A stretch of DNA of 10,762 nt from an uncultured Arenimonas sp. (GCA_946885815.1 CAMPHE010000033.1:1-10762), one strand, 5' to 3'. Numbered from the stretch's first letter, positions 1 to 5,164 are shown. Numbers and translations: made by a program. Notes: generated from the sequence alone by a model not told the origin.

Positions 1-467
1 AGGCCGGGCTGCTCGAAGCGGTACTGGAAGCGCGGGTGAGCCCGATCGTGCAGGACCTGGCCGCATCGGTGGCCGCGGCCGGTCCGGAGCCCCGGGAGGC
101 GATCACGGCGTTCGTGCGCCGCTACACCGCGACCGCGGCGGCGAACCCGTGGCTGCCGCAGCTGATCGTGCGCGAAGTGCTCAGTGCCGAAGGCGCCCTG
201 CGCGACGTGTTCCCGCGGCGGTTCGCCGGCGGAATGACGGCGATGCTGCAGCGGATCGTCAGCGACGGCCAGCAGCGCGGCGAATTCCGCGCCGACCTCG
301 ACCCCGCGCATGTCGCGCTGTCGATCGCGTCCCTCTGCATCTTCCCGTTCGTCGCGGTGCCGATGGTCGCCGGCGCCCTCGGCATCGACACGTCCCCGGC
401 GCGCGCGGCGGCGCTGGCCGAACATCACCTCGCCGTGCTGCTGCACGGCATCGGGAGCCCGCGATGA
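1..467 (+). CDS. TetR/AcrR-family transcriptional regulator, C-terminal part (5' end outside window)
   Basis: The frame is already open at base 3 and runs to the TGA at 465-467, giving 154 residues of a C-terminal ligand-binding domain. The first visible residues (AGLLEAVLEARV) are what normally follows the TetR helix-turn-helix (the K-x-x-L-x-x-A-V helix), so the DNA-binding domain should lie just left of the window. The remainder is helical, with a hydrophobic stretch (SLCIFPFVAVPMVAGAL) typical of the effector or dimer helices of CecR/YbiH-like regulators. Its stop overlaps the start of the adaptor gene by four bases (ATGA), so it is the promoter-proximal gene of an exporter operon and probably represses that operon in response to an exported compound. 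A GTG at 36 could be mistaken for the start, but coding continues upstream of it. The family call is firm. The ligand is unknown. Confidence 0.85.
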   Translation, partial: AGLLEAVLEARVSPIVQDLAASVAAAGPEPREAITAFVRRYTATAAANPWLPQLIVREVLSAEGALRDVFPRRFAGGMTAMLQRIVSDGQQRGEFRADLDPAHVALSIASLCIFPFVAVPMVAGALGIDTSPARAAALAEHHLAVLLHGIGSPR

Positions 468-1429
468 ACCGGCTGCTGCGACTCGCCATGCCCTGCCTGC
501 TGCTGGCCGGCTGCGGAGACGACGCGCTTCGCGCGCCGGGCACGCTGGAGCGCGACCGCATCACGCTGCCGGCACCGGTCGCCGAGCGCATCGCCGGCAT
601 CTCGGTGCGCGAAGGCGAGCCGGTCGCGGCAGGCGAGGAACTGATGGTGCTGGAGCCGGAGCGCACGGCGGCCCGGGGCGATGCGGCGGCCGCGGAGCTG
701 GCACGCGCGCGCGCCGCGCTGGACGAGGCGCGCGCCGGGCCGCGACCCGAAGCGATCGCGGAAGCCCGGGCCCGCGTGCGCGGCGCCGAAGGCATCGCCA
801 CGAACGCCCACAGCGAACGTCGCCGCGTCGAGACCCTGGTGTCGCGTCAGCTGCTCGCGCGGGCCGAGCTCGATCGCGCGCGCGCCGCGGCAGTCGCGGC
901 CGAGGCCGGTGCGCAGGCCGCGCGGGAAACGCTCGCGGCGCTGGAGCACGGCACGCGCAGCGAACAGGTCGCCCAGGCCGAGGCCGCGGTCGCCGCGGCG
1001 CAGGCGGCGGTCGACACGGTCACGGTCGACCTCGCGCGCACGCGAATCACCGCACCGCGGGCCGGCGTCGTCGACAGCCTGCCGTTCGAGGTCGGCGACC
1101 AGGTGCCCGTCGGCACCCCCTTGGCAGTGCTGCTGGTCGGCGAGCGTCCGTATGCGCGGGTCTACGTACCCGAGGCGCTCCGCCTGCACATCGCGGTCGG
1201 CAGCGCCGCGGTCGTGCGGCTGCAGGGCGACGACGCCGAGTACGCGGGCCGGGTGCGCGCGATCCGGTCCGAGCCTTCGTTCACTCCGTATTACGCGCTC
1301 TCCGGCGACGACGCGTCGCGTCTGTCGTGGCTCGCGGAGATCGAACTCGACGTGGCGGCGGGCGAACTGCCGGTCGGCATCCCCGTGCAGGCCGAATTCC
1401 CGGACGCGCCCCGCGGCAGCGTGCCGTGA
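464..1429 (+). CDS. HlyD/MFP-family periplasmic adaptor, predicted lipoprotein
   Basis: This 321-residue protein is a membrane fusion (adaptor) protein that would link an inner-membrane ABC exporter to an outer-membrane channel. The N-terminus is a lipoprotein signal: basic MNRLLRL, a hydrophobic stretch, then lipobox L14-A15-G16-C17, followed by Gly-Asp-Asp. Next come the first half of a lipoyl/barrel-sandwich domain (about residues 25-65, with VREGEPVAAGEELMVLEP), a long Ala/Arg/Glu-rich coiled-coil hairpin (about 70-190), and the second lipoyl half beginning ITAPRAG at 195-201 and continuing VGDQVPVGTPLAVL. A beta-barrel region closes the protein. It starts with an ATG overlapping the regulator's stop and ends in a GTGA overlap with the ATPase gene, so the genes are translationally coupled. 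It resembles YbhG/YhiI-type adaptors, but those commonly keep an uncleaved anchor, whereas here lipidation is predicted. No outer-membrane factor gene is present, so a shared TolC-like channel is likely. Confidence 0.93.
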   Translation: MNRLLRLAMPCLLLAGCGDDALRAPGTLERDRITLPAPVAERIAGISVREGEPVAAGEELMVLEPERTAARGDAAAAELARARAALDEARAGPRPEAIAEARARVRGAEGIATNAHSERRRVETLVSRQLLARAELDRARAAAVAAEAGAQAARETLAALEHGTRSEQVAQAEAAVAAAQAAVDTVTVDLARTRITAPRAGVVDSLPFEVGDQVPVGTPLAVLLVGERPYARVYVPEALRLHIAVGSAAVVRLQGDDAEYAGRVRAIRSEPSFTPYYALSGDDASRLSWLAEIELDVAAGELPVGIPVQAEFPDAPRGSVP

Positions 1430-2388
1430 GCGCCGACGACGACATCGCGATCCACGCGCGCGGCCTCGTGAAGCGGTTCGGCGACCTGCTGGCGGTCGAC
1501 CAGGTCGACCTCACGGTGCCGAAAGCGGCGGTCTACGGCTTCCTCGGCCCGAACGGCTCCGGCAAATCCACCACGATCCGGATGCTCTGCGGCCTGCTGA
1601 CGCCGAACGCCGGCGAGATCGTCGTGCTCGGGTTGCCGATACCGGAACGGGCCGAAGCACTGAAACGCCGCATCGGCTACATGACGCAGAAGTTCTCGCT
1701 GTTCGAGGACCTCACCGTGCGCGAGAACCTCGAATTCATGGCCACGGTGCAGGGCCTGCCGCGTGCCGCCGCCCGGGCACGGGTGGACGGTCTGGTGGCG
1801 GACTACCACTTCACGGATCGCCAGCGGCAACTCGCCGGCACGCTCAGCGGCGGGCAGAAACAACGCCTCGCGCTGGCCTGCGCGGTCGTCCATCGGCCCG
1901 AGCTGCTGTTCCTCGACGAGCCGACCAGCGCGGTCGACCCGGAATCGCGCCGCGGATTCTGGGAGAAGCTGTTCGAACTCGCCGACGGCGGCACGACCCT
2001 GCTCGTGTCGACGCATTACATGGACGAAGCCGAGCGGTGCCACCGCCTCGCGATCCTCGACCGCGGCAGGCTCGTCGCCGACGGCACGCCGGCGGCGCTG
2101 GCCGGCGCGCTCGCCGGCCGCACGCTGCGCGCGCACAGCGTCCGGCCGCGGCAGGCGGCGGCGCTGCTGCAGGCGCAGCCGGGGGTCATCAGCGTCGCGC
2201 AGATCGGCAACGACCTGCGCGTGCTGCTCGCCGACGGCGGCACCGATCCCGCCGCGGCCGGGGCCACGCTCGCCGGCATCCTGCGCGCCGTCGATCCCGG
2301 CGCGCGCGTGGAGCCGGTGCCGGCGAGCCTCGAGGACGTCTTCGTCGCGGCCACGTCGCGTCCCGCGTCGGCGCCGGAAGCCGCATGA
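1426..2388 (+). CDS. ABC-2 type transporter ATP-binding protein
   Basis: This 320-residue ABC ATPase powers the exporter encoded with it. All hallmarks are present: Walker A GPNGSGKST at residues 41-49, Q-loop Gln88 in the MTQKFSLFEDLTVREN segment, signature LSGGQ at 140-144, Walker B ending in Asp164-Glu165 (LLFLDEPTS), and the switch His197 (STHYMDEAE). The QKFSLFEDLTVREN wording is typical of the YbhF/DrrA/CcmA group of ABC-2 ATPases. After about residue 215 comes a C-terminal accessory domain of roughly 100 residues with the usual terminal SLEDVFVAAT motif. I chose the GTG at 1426 because it overlaps the adaptor's TGA (GTGA) and places the first beta strand correctly; no ATG lies nearby in frame. 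YbhF of E. coli has two ATPase halves, whereas this protein has one, so the working transporter would be a homodimer. Confidence 0.96.
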   Translation: MSADDDIAIHARGLVKRFGDLLAVDQVDLTVPKAAVYGFLGPNGSGKSTTIRMLCGLLTPNAGEIVVLGLPIPERAEALKRRIGYMTQKFSLFEDLTVRENLEFMATVQGLPRAAARARVDGLVADYHFTDRQRQLAGTLSGGQKQRLALACAVVHRPELLFLDEPTSAVDPESRRGFWEKLFELADGGTTLLVSTHYMDEAERCHRLAILDRGRLVADGTPAALAGALAGRTLRAHSVRPRQAAALLQAQPGVISVAQIGNDLRVLLADGGTDPAAAGATLAGILRAVDPGARVEPVPASLEDVFVAATSRPASAPEAA

Positions 2389-3473
2389 ACGCGCGCCGCC
2401 TGGTCGCGGTGATGGTCAAGGAGCTGCGGCAGCTGCGCCGCGACCGGATGACACTGGCGATGATCGTCGGCATACCGGTGCTGCAGCTGCTGCTTTTCGG
2501 TTACGCGATCAACCTCGACGTTCGCGGTCTGCGGATGGCCGTCGCCGACGAGGCGCGCACGTCGCAGTCGCGGGCCTACGTGCAGGACCTGATCGCGACC
2601 GGCGTGGTGACACCGGTCGCGGCCGCGACGTCGCCGGACGACCTGATGGCGGCACTGCGCGCCGGCGACATCAGCGTCGGCGTCTGGATCCCGCCCGACC
2701 ACGCGCGGCGGCGCCTCGAAGGGCGCGAGGCCGTGCAGATCCTGGTCGACGGCAGCGACACCGTCGTGCAGGCGAGCGCCCGACAGCTGGCGCTGATGCC
2801 GACGGAGGGCGCGGCGACGTCGCCGGCGCGGCCCCCGGGGGTCGCCGTCGTCCCCTACTTCAATCCGGAACGGCGCTCGGCGGTGAACATCGTTCCGGGG
2901 CTCATCGGTGTGATCCTGACGCTGACGATGGTGCTGTTCACCGCGGTCGCCATCGTCCGCGAGCGCGAGCGCGGCAACATGGAGCTGCTGATCACCACGC
3001 CGGTCGGCCGCGCCGAACTGATGATCGGCAAGGTGCTTCCGTACGTCGCGATCGGTCTGGTGCAGACCTCGGTCGTGCTGCTGCTGGGGACCTGGATCTT
3101 CGACGTGCCGATCCGCGGCTCGGTCGGCGCGGTCTATGCGGCCGCGCTGCTGCTGATCGTCGCGAACCTGAGCCTCGGGCTGCTGATCTCGACCAGGGCC
3201 AGAAGCCAGTTCCAGGCGATGCAGATGACGTTCTTCGTGTTCCTGCCGTCGATCCTGCTTTCCGGGTTCATGTTCCCGTTCGCCGGCATGCCGGTGGCGG
3301 CGCAATGGATCGCGCAGGCCCTGCCGCTGACGCATTTCATGCGACTGATCCGCGGCGTGATGCTGCGCGGCGCGGGCCTCGGCGAACTGCTCGCGCCGAT
3401 CGGCGCGCTCGCGCTCTTCACCGCGGTGATGATGACCGTCGCCATCCTCAACTTCCGCAAGCGGCTGGACTGA
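2385..3473 (+). CDS. ABC-2 type transporter permease (YbhR/YhhJ-like)
   Basis: This 362-residue inner-membrane protein forms the transport path for the upstream ATPase. The N-terminus shows a cytosolic amphipathic connecting helix (VKELRQLRRDRM), then the first membrane span with the family motif PVLQLLLFGYAIN (about 31-43). A large periplasmic domain follows (about 44-165, LRMAVADEA...ILVDGSDTVVQAS). A cluster of five further spans starts near VNIVPG (167) and includes the ABC-2 signature ERERGNMELL from residue 193. It ends with a short basic tail (FRKRLD). The start ATG overlaps the ATPase stop (ATGA). Only one permease is present, where the E. coli ybhGFSR operon has two, so a homodimer is inferred. 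Substrate cannot be read from the sequence. The gene ends 12 bases before a convergent gene on the other strand, and no terminator hairpin is visible in that gap. Confidence 0.95.
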   Translation: MNARRLVAVMVKELRQLRRDRMTLAMIVGIPVLQLLLFGYAINLDVRGLRMAVADEARTSQSRAYVQDLIATGVVTPVAAATSPDDLMAALRAGDISVGVWIPPDHARRRLEGREAVQILVDGSDTVVQASARQLALMPTEGAATSPARPPGVAVVPYFNPERRSAVNIVPGLIGVILTLTMVLFTAVAIVRERERGNMELLITTPVGRAELMIGKVLPYVAIGLVQTSVVLLLGTWIFDVPIRGSVGAVYAAALLLIVANLSLGLLISTRARSQFQAMQMTFFVFLPSILLSGFMFPFAGMPVAAQWIAQALPLTHFMRLIRGVMLRGAGLGELLAPIGALALFTAVMMTVAILNFRKRLD

Positions 3474-3485
3474 GCGGCACCTGCG

Positions 3486-4055
3486 TCAGAACGACGAGCC
3501 CGGCTGCGTCAGGAACGAGGCTTCCTCCGGCGTGCTCTCGCGCCCGAGCGCGGCGTTGCGATGCGGGTAACGCCCGAAGCGGTCGATGATCGCCTTGTGG
3601 CGAAGCTCGTACTCGTGGTTCCCGGCCGGCGTGTGTTCGCGGAACAGGCGTTCCGCCTCGGCATGCACCACGGCCGATTCGCTGTGCATGTAGGGCATCA
3701 GCAGGAAGGTACGCCCGTTCTCGTCCAGGGCCGCGAGCGCGCCGCCCGCCACGGCCTCCTGCGCCAGCACCAGCGCCATCGGATCGCCGGCGAACGCGGC
3801 GGCCGTGCCGCGCCCGAGGTTGCGCGTGAACTGGTCGAGCACGATCACTTCGGCGAGGCGGCCACGCGGGCTGGCACGCCACGCCGACAGCTCGCCGCGC
3901 AGTGCCCGGGCGAGCGTGTCGGCGAAACGGGCACGGATCGCCGCATCGAACGCCGGATCGCGCTTGAACCACTGCGCCGGCGTGGATTCGCGGAACCAGA
4001 AATCGAGCACGGCCGCCGCCCCCGGCGGCAGGCCTGTCGGCGTCGTCGCGCTCAT
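3486..4055 (-). CDS. DUF924 family protein
   Basis: This 189-residue soluble protein matches DUF924, a widespread all-helical family of unknown function thought to be TPR-like. Visible family blocks in order are DFWF at 18-21, VLDQFTRN at 72-79 (Asp74 and Gln75 are family hallmarks), FLLMPYMHSES at 117-127, and HEYELRHKAIIDRFGRYPHRN at 147-167. The C-terminus (RESTPEEASFL) is also typical. Length is normal for the family. The ATG overlaps the stop of the upstream 56-residue membrane protein (ATGA), so the two are probably translated together. An AGGA lies about 15 bases upstream, rather far for a strong ribosome site, which also fits coupling. The family is often annotated only by its DUF number, and I cannot assign a reaction. 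The gene converges on the ABC permease gene. Confidence 0.93.
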   Translation of the reverse strand: MSATTPTGLPPGAAAVLDFWFRESTPAQWFKRDPAFDAAIRARFADTLARALRGELSAWRASPRGRLAEVIVLDQFTRNLGRGTAAAFAGDPMALVLAQEAVAGGALAALDENGRTFLLMPYMHSESAVVHAEAERLFREHTPAGNHEYELRHKAIIDRFGRYPHRNAALGRESTPEEASFLTQPGSSF

Positions 4056-4222
4056 CCGCCGGCGCTGCGTTCCTGCCAGAGGCCGTACGCCCCCTTGCCG
4101 ATCCAGAACAGGCCGAGCACGTCGATCGCGCCGCCGATCAGCGACGGATTGCCCTGGAAGATCGAATCGCCCAGCAGCAGTCCGATGCCGATGATCACGA
4201 CGCCGGTGATGATGTTGCCCAT
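4052..4222 (-). CDS. Small two-helix membrane protein (56 aa), unknown function
   Basis: The product is 56 residues with two clear hydrophobic segments, about residues 4-18 (IITGVVIIGIGLLLG) and 28-49 (LIGGAIDVLGLFWIGKGAYGLW). A short polar turn (DSIFQGNPS) separates them, and the tail is QERSAGG. It is glycine-rich in both helices, suggesting tight helix packing, and it carries no enzyme motif. I chose the ATG at 4222 because an AGGGGA Shine-Dalgarno sequence sits about 6-8 bases upstream. A GTG at 4273 in the same frame would add 17 polar residues, but it lacks a ribosome site and would read through an inverted repeat. The stop overlaps the DUF924 start. The leader carries an elaborate set of inverted repeats that enclose the ribosome site. 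The gene is probably real, because of its ribosome site, hydrophobic pattern and overlap, but I do not recognise a named family. Confidence 0.75.
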   Translation of the reverse strand: MGNIITGVVIIGIGLLLGDSIFQGNPSLIGGAIDVLGLFWIGKGAYGLWQERSAGG

Positions 4223-4284
4223 CGCGTTTCCCCTGAGTGCGCCCGGTACCGGGCGCCCCGATTGTGTCGGCACAGGGGAAACGC
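4223..4284 (-). promoter_or_regulatory. Nested inverted-repeat leader enclosing the ribosome site of the 56-aa gene
   Basis: A perfect 12-bp inverted repeat (4224-4235 against 4273-4284; plus-strand left arm GCGTTTCCCCTG) encloses a perfect 18-base palindrome (4239-4256, GCGCCCGGTACCGGGCGC) and a 4-bp hairpin (4258-4261 with 4267-4270, five-base loop). In the minus-strand RNA this folds as a three-way junction whose closing stem contains the AGGGGA ribosome site and ends one base before the AUG. It starts 13 bases after the stop of the upstream lipoprotein gene. There is no T-run, so it is not a standard terminator. It could be a translation-control hairpin, a processing or stability element between two genes, an operator pair in DNA, or a copy of a repeated extragenic palindrome. 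The base pairing is directly seen; the role is inferred. Confidence 0.65.
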
Positions 4285-4297
4285 CGCCACTGGTTGG

Positions 4298-4528
4298 TCA
4301 GCGGCAGGGACCGCGGTAGTCGCCGTGACCGAGATGGCCCTGCAGCGCGGCGGCCGGCAGTTCCATCGTCTTCTTGCCCTTGTGGCAGACCAGGACGCGG
4401 TCCTGGCCACCCGGACCCGGCCCGGAATGGTCCTTGCCGTAGCGGTAGCGGTCGTCGTAGCGGTCGTCGTAGACGTGCGCACAGCCGCCGGCGAAAAGCA
4501 CGAGCAGCAGCATCGGGAGGATCTTCAT
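4298..4528 (-). CDS. Small predicted lipoprotein with CHxGKKT...HLxHGDxxGxC motif
   Basis: This 76-residue protein has a basic-hydrophobic signal (MKILPMLLLVLF) followed by AGGC, so Cys16 is the likely lipidated residue. The lipobox is slightly unusual, with Ala at -3 and Gly at -1 and -2. A tandem YDDR-YDDR-YRY linker (20-30) and a Gly/Pro stretch follow. Then comes a compact block from Val45 to Cys75 with the pattern V-C48-H49-K-G-K-K-T...H65-L-x-H68-G69-D70-x-x-G73-x-C75. I recognise this pattern from many short secreted bacterial proteins or domains (forms such as KVTxCHxxxxxTxxVxxxAxxAHLxHGDxxGxC), with no established function known to me. The spacing of Cys, His and Asp suggests a metal site or a disulfide-closed loop in the envelope. 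The start is supported by GGAG nine bases upstream. The next gene downstream is the 56-residue membrane protein. Confidence 0.82.
   Translation of the reverse strand: MKILPMLLLVLFAGGCAHVYDDRYDDRYRYGKDHSGPGPGGQDRVLVCHKGKKTMELPAAALQGHLGHGDYRGPCR
4446..4469 (-). repeat. Two tandem 12-base units coding YDDR-YDDR
   Basis: The 12-base unit TAGCGGTCGTCG occurs twice in a row on the plus strand and is preceded by a half unit (TAGCGG at 4440-4445). Read on the minus strand it gives the tandem tetrapeptide YDDR in the linker between the lipid anchor and the Cys/His domain of the small lipoprotein. Because it is in frame and a multiple of three, unit gain or loss would only change linker length. Confidence 0.8.
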
Positions 4529-4597
4529 CGCGGCTTCTCCGCTGGGGGGAAGCCACAGCGTGCCCCCGGCGGCGGTGCAGCCGGCGTCAAGCCGGGC

Positions 4598-4631
4598 AAA
4601 AAAAAGAGGCGACCGCCCGCACGGTCGCCTC
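4598..4631 (-). terminator. Intrinsic terminator for the Tyr/Gly/Arg-tailed gene
   Basis: On the minus strand a perfect 10-bp stem (4622-4631 with 4606-4615, arms GAGGCGACCG and CGGTCGCCTC) with a six-base loop is followed directly by eight T residues (4605-4598). This is a textbook factor-independent terminator and the clearest one in the window. It lies 57 bases beyond the stop of the gene ending at 4688 and separates that gene from the lipoprotein gene, whose transcription must therefore start again within 4529-4597. A TTGACG (minus strand, 4590-4585) resembles a -35 element, but I see no matching -10. There is no T-run on the plus strand, so it acts in one direction only. Confidence 0.93.
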
Positions 4632-4637
4632 GCCGTC

Positions 4638-4677
4638 CCGGTGCCGCGCCGCCCGGGGAGAGGCGGTGCGGCACCGG
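4638..4677 (-). repeat. Long GC-rich stem-loop just after the stop of the Tyr/Gly/Arg-tailed gene
   Basis: A perfect 10-bp inverted repeat (4638-4647 CCGGTGCCGC with 4668-4677 GCGGCACCGG) continues inward with six more positions (4648-4653 with 4662-4667), one of them G-T in the plus strand, leaving an eight-base loop. It starts 10 bases after the stop codon on the minus strand and comes just before the T8 terminator hairpin. The two hairpins in a row probably serve 3'-end formation or protect the transcript from exonucleases. No T-run follows this one directly. Confidence 0.75.
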
Positions 4678-4687
4678 ACCGGTGGGT

Positions 4688-4963
4688 TCAGCCGACGCGC
4701 AGCATCCGGTCGCCGAAACCGGCGGTGTAGGAGCGGTCCTGGGCATAACCGCTGCTGCGGCCGTAGCCGGTGCCGTAGTCGCGGGCGCGGTAGCGCGGCG
4801 TGGTTTCGGCGTCGGACGGGTCGTTGGCGGGCGCGATGACCGCGACCGGGGTCGCCGTCGCGGCCGGCACGCTGGCCGCGATCGCGAGGAGCCGGGAGGG
4901 GGCCTGACCGACGATCGCCGGGCGGCTCGGGAACAGGCGGTAGAAATCGGACAGGGTCTTCAT
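4688..4963 (-). CDS. Small protein with Tyr/Gly/Arg-rich C-terminus, unknown function
   Basis: This 91-residue product is not recognised. The N-terminal third (MKTLSDFYRLFPSRPAIVG) is mixed, and the middle is Ala/Val/Pro-rich (LLAIAASVPAATATPVAVIA), which could be a weak membrane segment or an internal export signal. The C-terminal third is low complexity, rich in Tyr, Gly, Arg, Asp and Ser (RYRARDYGTGYGRSSGYAQDRSY), ending DRMLRVG. I chose the ATG at 4963 because GGAG lies seven bases upstream. The open frame extends to 5095, but the added part crosses a nested inverted repeat and a lower-GC leader and looks non-coding. A strong terminator behind it supports a separately transcribed gene. 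An AAT-free, disordered tail of this kind may bind nucleic acid or the envelope, but nothing proves either. Confidence 0.62.
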   Translation of the reverse strand: MKTLSDFYRLFPSRPAIVGQAPSRLLAIAASVPAATATPVAVIAPANDPSDAETTPRYRARDYGTGYGRSSGYAQDRSYTAGFGDRMLRVG

Positions 4964-4993
4964 GGCGGGGCTCCGTGCTTCGGTGTGCTGGTA

Positions 4994-5079
4994 GACTACA
5001 ACACCGGATATGTCCTTCCATGGGCCGGAAGTCATATCGGGCAACCTCTTGTTTCGAAAGTGACTTCCGGCATGTAGTC
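4994..5079 (-). promoter_or_regulatory. Nested inverted repeats in the leader of the Tyr/Gly/Arg-tailed gene
   Basis: A perfect 10-bp inverted repeat (5025-5034 CCGGAAGTCA with 5061-5070 TGACTTCCGG, 26-base spacer) lies inside a second, 7-bp pair (4994-5000 GACTACA with 5073-5079 TGTAGTC). The spacer holds the 8-base palindrome TTTCGAAA (5052-5059). The stretch is visibly richer in A+T than the flanking genes, as expected for a promoter/leader. I cannot place a convincing -35/-10 pair on the minus strand. It may be a regulator binding region or a folded 5' leader for the gene that starts at 4963. Confidence 0.5.
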
Positions 5080-5095
5080 GGAGGCGCCGGGTCAC

Positions 5096-5164
5096 ATCGA
5101 CAGAGATGCCGAAGCCGCTTCAAGGGTTGCAACGCCGGCGCCACGGCGCCGGACCGGCGATCGC
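5096..5164 (-). other. Gap after the membrane/helical-repeat gene; hairpin without T-run
   Basis: Downstream of the stop at 5165 on the minus strand lies an 8-bp perfect inverted repeat (5135-5142 CCGGCGCC with 5145-5152 GGCGCCGG). Its centre is only two bases, so a folded hairpin would have about seven pairs and a four-base loop. An 8-base palindrome GTTGCAAC (5126-5133) follows. No T-run is present, so it is at best a weak or Rho-assisted transcript end. I see no gene here. Confidence 0.45.

Noticed and set aside
681..2384. Long upstream extension of the permease frame
   Set aside because: The first 568 codons are Arg/Pro-rich nonsense antiphase to the adaptor and ATPase genes; the real start is the ATG at 2385 overlapping the ATPase stop.
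4223..4273. GTG start at 4273 adding 17 residues to the 56-aa membrane protein
   Set aside because: There is no ribosome site, the added residues are polar and Pro/Arg-rich, and the region is built of inverted repeats. The ATG at 4222 has AGGGGA.
3561..4319. Plus-strand open frame of 252 codons opposite DUF924
   Set aside because: It is a shadow of DUF924, whose family motifs are unmistakable on the minus strand.
4237..5077. Plus-strand open frames across the small-gene region
   Set aside because: Their translations are Arg/Gly/Ala-rich without motifs or ribosome sites, and they cross the T8 terminator and both inverted-repeat regions.
4964..5095. Longer start at 5095 for the Tyr/Gly/Arg-tailed protein
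   Set aside because: The region has lower G+C and nested inverted repeats, and an internal ATG has a well-spaced GGAG.
5135..5152. Intrinsic terminator after the membrane/helical-repeat gene
   Set aside because: The stem is real, but no T-run follows on the minus strand, so I list it only as a hairpin in a gap.
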